Assembly: GCA_031288955.1 (NCBI GenBank)
Contig: JAITQJ010000377.1
Span: forward strand, 1-9,828
Length of the DNA: 9,828 bases
Direction of reading: 5' to 3'
From: Planctomycetaceae bacterium
GTDB taxonomy: Bacteria > Planctomycetota > Planctomycetia > Pirellulales > Thermoguttaceae
In this document: piece after piece, positions 6,210 to 9,828 of the stretch
How positions within the stretch are numbered: the stretch's first letter is position 1
Layout: each line of letters begins with the position of its first letter
The notes under the pieces: model-generated
Seen by the model: only the letters and a program-made list of their open reading frames with translations
Databases searched by the model: none
What the model was told of the DNA's origin: nothing
Translations under genes and position numbers: made by a program

Positions 6210-7064
6210 TCAAATAGGGATTTTGAATACACCGGTGTATTGTAATGCCATCAACACTGCCGCCAATAGAAGCGATATAACGACCCCGATAACGGCACCG
6301 CCCGTCAATAGTTGCCAGCGGGATTCCGTTGTTCTCCTCCTTAAATTTTTTATTTCCGCATCTTTATCGTTTATTTTTGAATTAAGGTGTCCTTTTTGTT
6401 TTTCCCATTCTCTTTCCTTTGCCTGCATTAGTTCATCTGCCTGCCGCAATTTTACGCTGCACTGGTCTTCAATGCGTTTCTTGTCCGCTCTCTCTGCCTT
6501 AAACCGCTCGGACATTTCCTGCGTGAAAGCGTCCGATTCCGTTGTGTCCATTCCCGATGGTTTATCCTCGATTTGCAGGTGCGAATCCCAGCGGGGATTG
6601 ACAAACGGCACAAATTTTTCAAACGCTGACCGCATCGGTGTTGAACCGGTCTCTTCTAACAACGCTGCCGGTTTCGGGACAGGCAACTCTTGACAGTGTG
6701 TTGAAACGTATTGAAAGGTTTCGTTGTTGAAAACCGGTACAATACTTTCGTACGCATTATCGGCACGAATCCAAGCGGTCAGAATCACGAACCTGTCAGG
6801 TCGGTTTTGCCGGTCGCGTCCGCCGTCAAACTCCCGATAGAGAACCAGCCAGCCGCATTGTTCCTGTGATTCGGCAGCAAGATGCACAATGCCGCCCCAA
6901 AGACCGCCGCCCAACTTGTTCGGTTCCGGTGCGAGATGCTTGACCGCAAATTCATTATAGAATCGGGAAAGAAGTTTATGCGGCAATTCTCCGTCCGCCC
7001 AAGTCCAATAATTTCCGTTACCCGTATCCGTTGCCTGGTCAAATAAAGCGTAATGAATTTGCAT
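6210..7064 (-). CDS. Membrane-anchored coiled-coil protein with a GAP1-like N-terminal domain
   Basis: The 284-aa protein has three parts. Residues 1-125 form a globular alpha/beta domain starting MQIHYALFDQ, with a glycine-rich LGGGLWGG (51-58) and GGRDRQNRPDRF (81-92). The latter recalls the GRD-x2-GRP-x2-F type signature I associate with GTPase-associated protein 1 (GAP1) N-terminal domains. Residues 175-245 are a charged coiled coil. Residues 253-275 are one hydrophobic transmembrane helix close to the C terminus, leaving about nine residues beyond it. A tail-anchored protein facing the cytoplasm is therefore predicted. It is the last gene of the operon, starting 37 bp after the GTPase-like gene ends, with only a weak AAAGA-like ribosome site. 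If the GAP1 match holds, it would sense a signal or control the neighbouring GTPase. The family call is tentative, but the architecture is clear. Confidence 0.75.
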   Translation of the reverse strand: MQIHYALFDQATDTGNGNYWTWADGELPHKLLSRFYNEFAVKHLAPEPNKLGGGLWGGIVHLAAESQEQCGWLVLYREFDGGRDRQNRPDRFVILTAWIRADNAYESIVPVFNNETFQYVSTHCQELPVPKPAALLEETGSTPMRSAFEKFVPFVNPRWDSHLQIEDKPSGMDTTESDAFTQEMSERFKAERADKKRIEDQCSVKLRQADELMQAKEREWEKQKGHLNSKINDKDAEIKNLRRRTTESRWQLLTGGAVIGVVISLLLAAVLMALQYTGVFKIPI

Positions 7065-7101
7065 CGTTTCTTTATCGGTTCGGTGTTTCTGTATTTTGGT
7101 T

Positions 7102-8301
7102 TCAAAATTTCACTGATTTGGATTTCCGTTCACTCGCCGGCTGCGGAACAGTGCCGGTATTGTCATCATTATCAGATACATCAACCCGTTCACGGTGTTT
7201 CTCTTTTTCGGACTTTGCCTTCGTCCGTTTAGTTCCGCCTTCGGTTTTCTGCTGCTCTTGCTGCGGTTCTTCTTCTGTTTCTGCGGATTCCTTGTTTTCT
7301 TTCGGCTCTTTTTCAGCAAAAAGAATTATACCGCCAACGGCAATACCTGCGCCGGCAGTTGCCCCCAGAATTGCCAAAAATACCGCTGCAGCCGCTCCGC
7401 CGGAAAATAGACCGAAAAACATACCGGACACACCGGCAATTACTCCGCAGACCGTTGGGATAAGCCAGCGGTTTAACTGCCGCATTTTTACATCATACTC
7501 TTCCATCTGCACTTTTGCCTGTATTCGGTTATGTTCCCCTTGAACGGCATTGAGCAGCCAGTTGCTTAACGTATCGAGACCTATACTGCGGAAGTCCGGC
7601 TTGGGAACACGGATATTATTTTTCACTTCCGTTTCCCGCACGGCGGCAACGGGGAACCAAGTAATCGAATCGCCGGATTGATGCCCCAGCCGCATCGCAT
7701 TGTAGAGTTGCGGCAGTTCTTTCTGCAAATAGTTTGTAAAGTTTCCGTAATTTTTCGTAATGCCCGCGTGATATAAATCCCAAGCCGTGAAGACAAGAGC
7801 AATGTCTTGGTGTTTGCCGTCATCTGCGAACATATCGACAACTTCTTTGAGAACGAATTCATTCTGTTTCCGTTTGAGACCGTCCGGTTCACCGCGGAAA
7901 TGCAGGAGATTGACAACGATAATCACAACGGACGCTGTTTGTATGTAATCCAGCAACTCCCGCTGTATTCCAGTAAGATTATCCTGCTTATAAGTATTTT
8001 TGCTGAATAATTCCCGCAAATCCTGACCGGCAGAATCAATCAATTTCAACGGAAATGTCTGCTGTTTGATATGCAAAGTCCATTGCAGTTCAAAGGCACG
8101 TCCCGCCTCGGTGGACTTCCACCATTCGCCGTTATTCAGAGCGTTCCAGACCTTCTCAACGTACTCTGCCGTTTCCCAGTCCCGCGGGTGCAGAAACACT
8201 TCATCGGTATTCGACATCCGTTTTGCCAGAACAGATGCCAAGATGGTCTTACCGGAACCTTCAGTTCCTACGATAGCAATTTGAGGTTTTACTGCTGTCA
8301 T
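7102..8301 (-). CDS. P-loop GTPase-like protein with two membrane segments
   Basis: The 399-aa protein opens with a Walker A/G1 loop GTEGSGKT (12-19), followed by a G3/Walker B strand LIDSAGQ (87-93, Asp89-Gly92) and a hydrophobic strand SVVIIVVN (124-131). A TAWD (172-175) stands where classical GTPases have NKxD. This order fits a Ras-like or dynamin-like TRAFAC GTPase with a divergent base-recognition motif, so nucleotide specificity is uncertain. Residues 279-329 are two closely spaced Gly/Ala-rich hydrophobic helices, a likely membrane hairpin. The last 70 residues are extremely charged and probably disordered. I infer membership in the GTPases found next to GAP1 and TerD proteins in predicted conflict operons (double-GTPase type). 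Its start ATGA overlaps the TerD stop codon, so translation is probably coupled. No ribosome site of note precedes it. Confidence 0.82.
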   Translation of the reverse strand: MTAVKPQIAIVGTEGSGKTILASVLAKRMSNTDEVFLHPRDWETAEYVEKVWNALNNGEWWKSTEAGRAFELQWTLHIKQQTFPLKLIDSAGQDLRELFSKNTYKQDNLTGIQRELLDYIQTASVVIIVVNLLHFRGEPDGLKRKQNEFVLKEVVDMFADDGKHQDIALVFTAWDLYHAGITKNYGNFTNYLQKELPQLYNAMRLGHQSGDSITWFPVAAVRETEVKNNIRVPKPDFRSIGLDTLSNWLLNAVQGEHNRIQAKVQMEEYDVKMRQLNRWLIPTVCGVIAGVSGMFFGLFSGGAAAAVFLAILGATAGAGIAVGGIILFAEKEPKENKESAETEEEPQQEQQKTEGGTKRTKAKSEKEKHRERVDVSDNDDNTGTVPQPASERKSKSVKF

Positions 8302-9287
8302 TTGAGAAAGCGTTGTAATTTTACTGTAACGGGATGATTCGGAAATGTGTGTTCAAAGCGGCTCCAACTATCCGGCCGCCAAAACGGGGAGCGGACAGTG
8401 TTTTCTGTGCGGTATTCCCGCCACCAATCGTATAATTCTTCGATAATTTCTAATACGGCACTGACGTTTTGTGCGCCAGCCAATTCATCGCCGCCGTGTT
8501 CCAACGCATCTTTTAATGGTGTATCCGAAAAATGGTATTGCAAACTTTCCGCAAACAACATCTGCAACTCCGGCAATAATTTGCTGTTGACTAACTGCTG
8601 CCCAAGAAGATTATTGTACTCTTTCTCCAACCGGTCGTATTTCTTTTGCAGTTCGTCAATCCGTTTGCTCTCCGTTTGCAGTTGCTCTTTCAGTATTTTA
8701 TTTTCTTTTTGCAGTTGAGTCAAACGATTATTTTCGTCAACCGCGTTTTCCTGCGGCGGTTTTGCTTTTTCCGGCGGCACTGCCGCCGTTTTTTTCGTTT
8801 TAATTCCGTAATTTCCTGCAAAATCGTTCAGGGTATTTTTGCTTCCAGCCGCTATGACTTTGTCCGTCCAACCGTCAGGGGAGCGGACGATTTCATAAAA
8901 AACGGCACCGCCTTCAAAATGAACATCGGCGAGGTCGAAAATATGAACGGGGTCTTCTTTCAATCCGCCGGAGAAAAGCGAACACACGCCGCTTTGTGCT
9001 AATCGTATCTGTTCCGGCGTATTGTCACCGTCTTTGAACGCAGCAATGAAAACGATTTTATGGATGTTCGCCGGTATGGAATTGACATCGACCGACAAGA
9101 TTTCCTGCTTGTCCTTTCCCGAATTGATTTTTTCGCTGTTGCATCGGACGGCGTTAGCGTCCGACACGGGATTGCCGTAATAGACCAAACCATTTTTTCC
9201 CTCTGCCTTTCCTTCGGCGTTAAGCAGAAAAGCGGAAAGAATTAAACGAACCTCAGGGGAATACTCTAAAACGATGTCGTAGTGCAT
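8298..9287 (-). CDS. TerD-domain protein with C-terminal coiled coil
   Basis: Residues 1-165 of this 329-aa protein align by eye with the TerD (tellurium resistance/stress protein) beta-sandwich: LSAFLLNAEGK (17-27), VYYGNP (35-40), SVDVNSIPANIHKIVF (65-80), IFDLADVHFEGGAVFYEIVR (116-135), DGWTDKVIAAGS and NDFAGNYG near 154-161. TerD domains usually bind calcium through acidic residues such as the Asp pair before SAFLL and a following Asp-Asp-Glu. Here the first is replaced by RLIL and the second by KDKQE, so calcium binding is doubtful. A Pro-rich linker (168-180) leads to a strong coiled coil (185-230), then a helical C-terminal domain with several Trp (to 329) that I do not recognise. There is no signal peptide, so it is cytoplasmic. 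It starts 5 bp after the preceding gene and overlaps the next by 4 bp (ATGA), indicating a shared operon and likely complex. Confidence 0.85.
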   Translation of the reverse strand: MHYDIVLEYSPEVRLILSAFLLNAEGKAEGKNGLVYYGNPVSDANAVRCNSEKINSGKDKQEILSVDVNSIPANIHKIVFIAAFKDGDNTPEQIRLAQSGVCSLFSGGLKEDPVHIFDLADVHFEGGAVFYEIVRSPDGWTDKVIAAGSKNTLNDFAGNYGIKTKKTAAVPPEKAKPPQENAVDENNRLTQLQKENKILKEQLQTESKRIDELQKKYDRLEKEYNNLLGQQLVNSKLLPELQMLFAESLQYHFSDTPLKDALEHGGDELAGAQNVSAVLEIIEELYDWWREYRTENTVRSPFWRPDSWSRFEHTFPNHPVTVKLQRFLK

Positions 9288-9292
9288 ATCGG

Positions 9293-9799
9293 TTATTTTG
9301 TTAATGTTTTATCCAATTCATCTGCCGGTAATGCCGTCCAGATTTTTCTGATGGATTCCCGCACAGATGACGAAAGCCAGATACTTTGCTGCAATTCTTC
9401 GACCATTCGTTTCGTTTCCGAATACTTCCGCTGCATTTCCATTTCGTCTTTGTGCAGTTGGGATTCTTTTTCCGTCAGAGCGGCTAAACCGCTTTTTGCT
9501 TCTTCCAGTTCGGCAAACCATTGCTGTTTTACTTTCAGTGTTTCTTCGGTACTGTCCCGCTCTTTTTTTATTGCTGCCCGTTTAACGTTGAGCCGGGATA
9601 CTTCCTGCACGAGTTGTTCCCGCGCATTTTCCCACGAACGGACTTCGCCGTCTTTACCTAAAATGCTGACGATTTTTTGAATGAATTCGGATGCTTGCCC
9701 GGCAGAGACACTGCTTCGCCATTCCAATACTTTTTCAATCAGAGCAAGCGTTTCCGCATCGGCATCGCTGTATTTTGCCGCTAATTCCTGTATCGTCAT
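9293..9799 (-). CDS. Coiled-coil protein of the TerD operon, unknown family
   Basis: This 168-aa protein has a short N-terminal helical domain (about 1-50, including WRSSVSAGQASEFIQKIV), a long coiled coil (about 54-140) rich in Glu, Lys and Gln, and a C-terminal segment with IRKIWTALPADEL that may form a short helical cap. There is no membrane segment, signal peptide or catalytic motif, and I do not recognise the family. Its reading frame starts at an ATG that overlaps the stop codon of the gene upstream (ATGA), and its stop is 5 bp before the TerD gene, so it is clearly an internal operon member. A structural or adaptor role, bridging to the coiled coils of the TerD and membrane-anchored proteins, is the simplest reading. 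Confidence 0.82.
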   Translation of the reverse strand: MTIQELAAKYSDADAETLALIEKVLEWRSSVSAGQASEFIQKIVSILGKDGEVRSWENAREQLVQEVSRLNVKRAAIKKERDSTEETLKVKQQWFAELEEAKSGLAALTEKESQLHKDEMEMQRKYSETKRMVEELQQSIWLSSSVRESIRKIWTALPADELDKTLTK

Positions 9800-9828
9800 C
9801 GTATCTTCTCCACATCTTCAATGGTGAT
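9796..9828 (-). CDS. Last codons of an upstream operon gene (truncated by window edge)
   Basis: Only the final ten codons and stop are visible, ending ITIEDVEKIR. The TGA at 9798-9796 overlaps the ATG of the next gene in an ATGA arrangement, which repeats the TerD/GTPase junction and supports a genuine upstream gene. The product cannot be identified from this fragment. Confidence 0.5.
   Translation of the reverse strand: MTIEDVEKIR

Noticed and set aside
6169..6693. 174-codon plus-strand frame rich in Ser, Phe and Leu that looks like a membrane protein
   Set aside because: The hydrophobicity is the antisense image of the coiled-coil and charged residues of the minus-strand gene, which fits the operon.
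7031..7543. 170-codon Ser/Pro-rich plus-strand frame
   Set aside because: It is antisense to the charged tail and membrane hairpin of the GTPase-like gene and spans a gene junction; no coding signal.

Overview
This window looks like a bacterial chromosome segment of roughly 50% GC, with moderate gene density and mostly weak Shine-Dalgarno sequences. I think the host is most likely a planctomycete, possibly a gut or anaerobic lineage. The grounds are a membrane-anchored SUMF1/FGE-like protein, an archaeal-type cofactor-independent phosphoglycerate mutase, a DXP-pathway reductoisomerase and a formate-dehydrogenase-type iron-sulfur subunit. This assignment is an inference from gene style; there is no rRNA or other marker in the window. 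No stretch longer than 300 bases lacks a gene. No tRNA, rRNA, CRISPR array, insertion sequence or attachment site was seen.

Layout. Positions 1-187 (minus) hold the start of a charged, repetitive coiled-coil protein. Positions 357-1217 (minus) encode a SUMF1-like protein with an N-terminal membrane segment, its own extended -10 promoter and a stem-loop terminator. A divergent intergenic region leads to three plus-strand genes: phosphoglycerate mutase (1441-2646), then, after a region with a good promoter and repeated TTTCAATT boxes, a four-cluster ferredoxin-type subunit (2804-3631) and dxr (3638-4900) only 6 bp apart. mnmA (4959-6053) converges on dxr from the minus strand and has its own promoter. 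These are mainly housekeeping genes: glycolysis, isoprenoid precursor synthesis, tRNA thiolation and electron transfer.

The right third (6210-9828) is different. It is a tightly packed minus-strand operon, entering from beyond the window edge. Its genes are an upstream gene (last codons only), a coiled-coil protein of 168 aa, a TerD-domain protein with a coiled coil, a P-loop GTPase-like protein with two membrane segments, and a membrane-anchored coiled-coil protein whose N-terminal domain resembles GTPase-associated (GAP1-type) domains. Two junctions are ATGA stop/start overlaps, so translation is probably coupled. TerD, a GTPase and a GAP1-like partner in one operon resemble predicted bacterial conflict or stress-response systems. 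This is the part most likely to be a poorly described system. Its proteins probably assemble through coiled coils at the inner face of the membrane, with the GTPase as switch, but that is inference.
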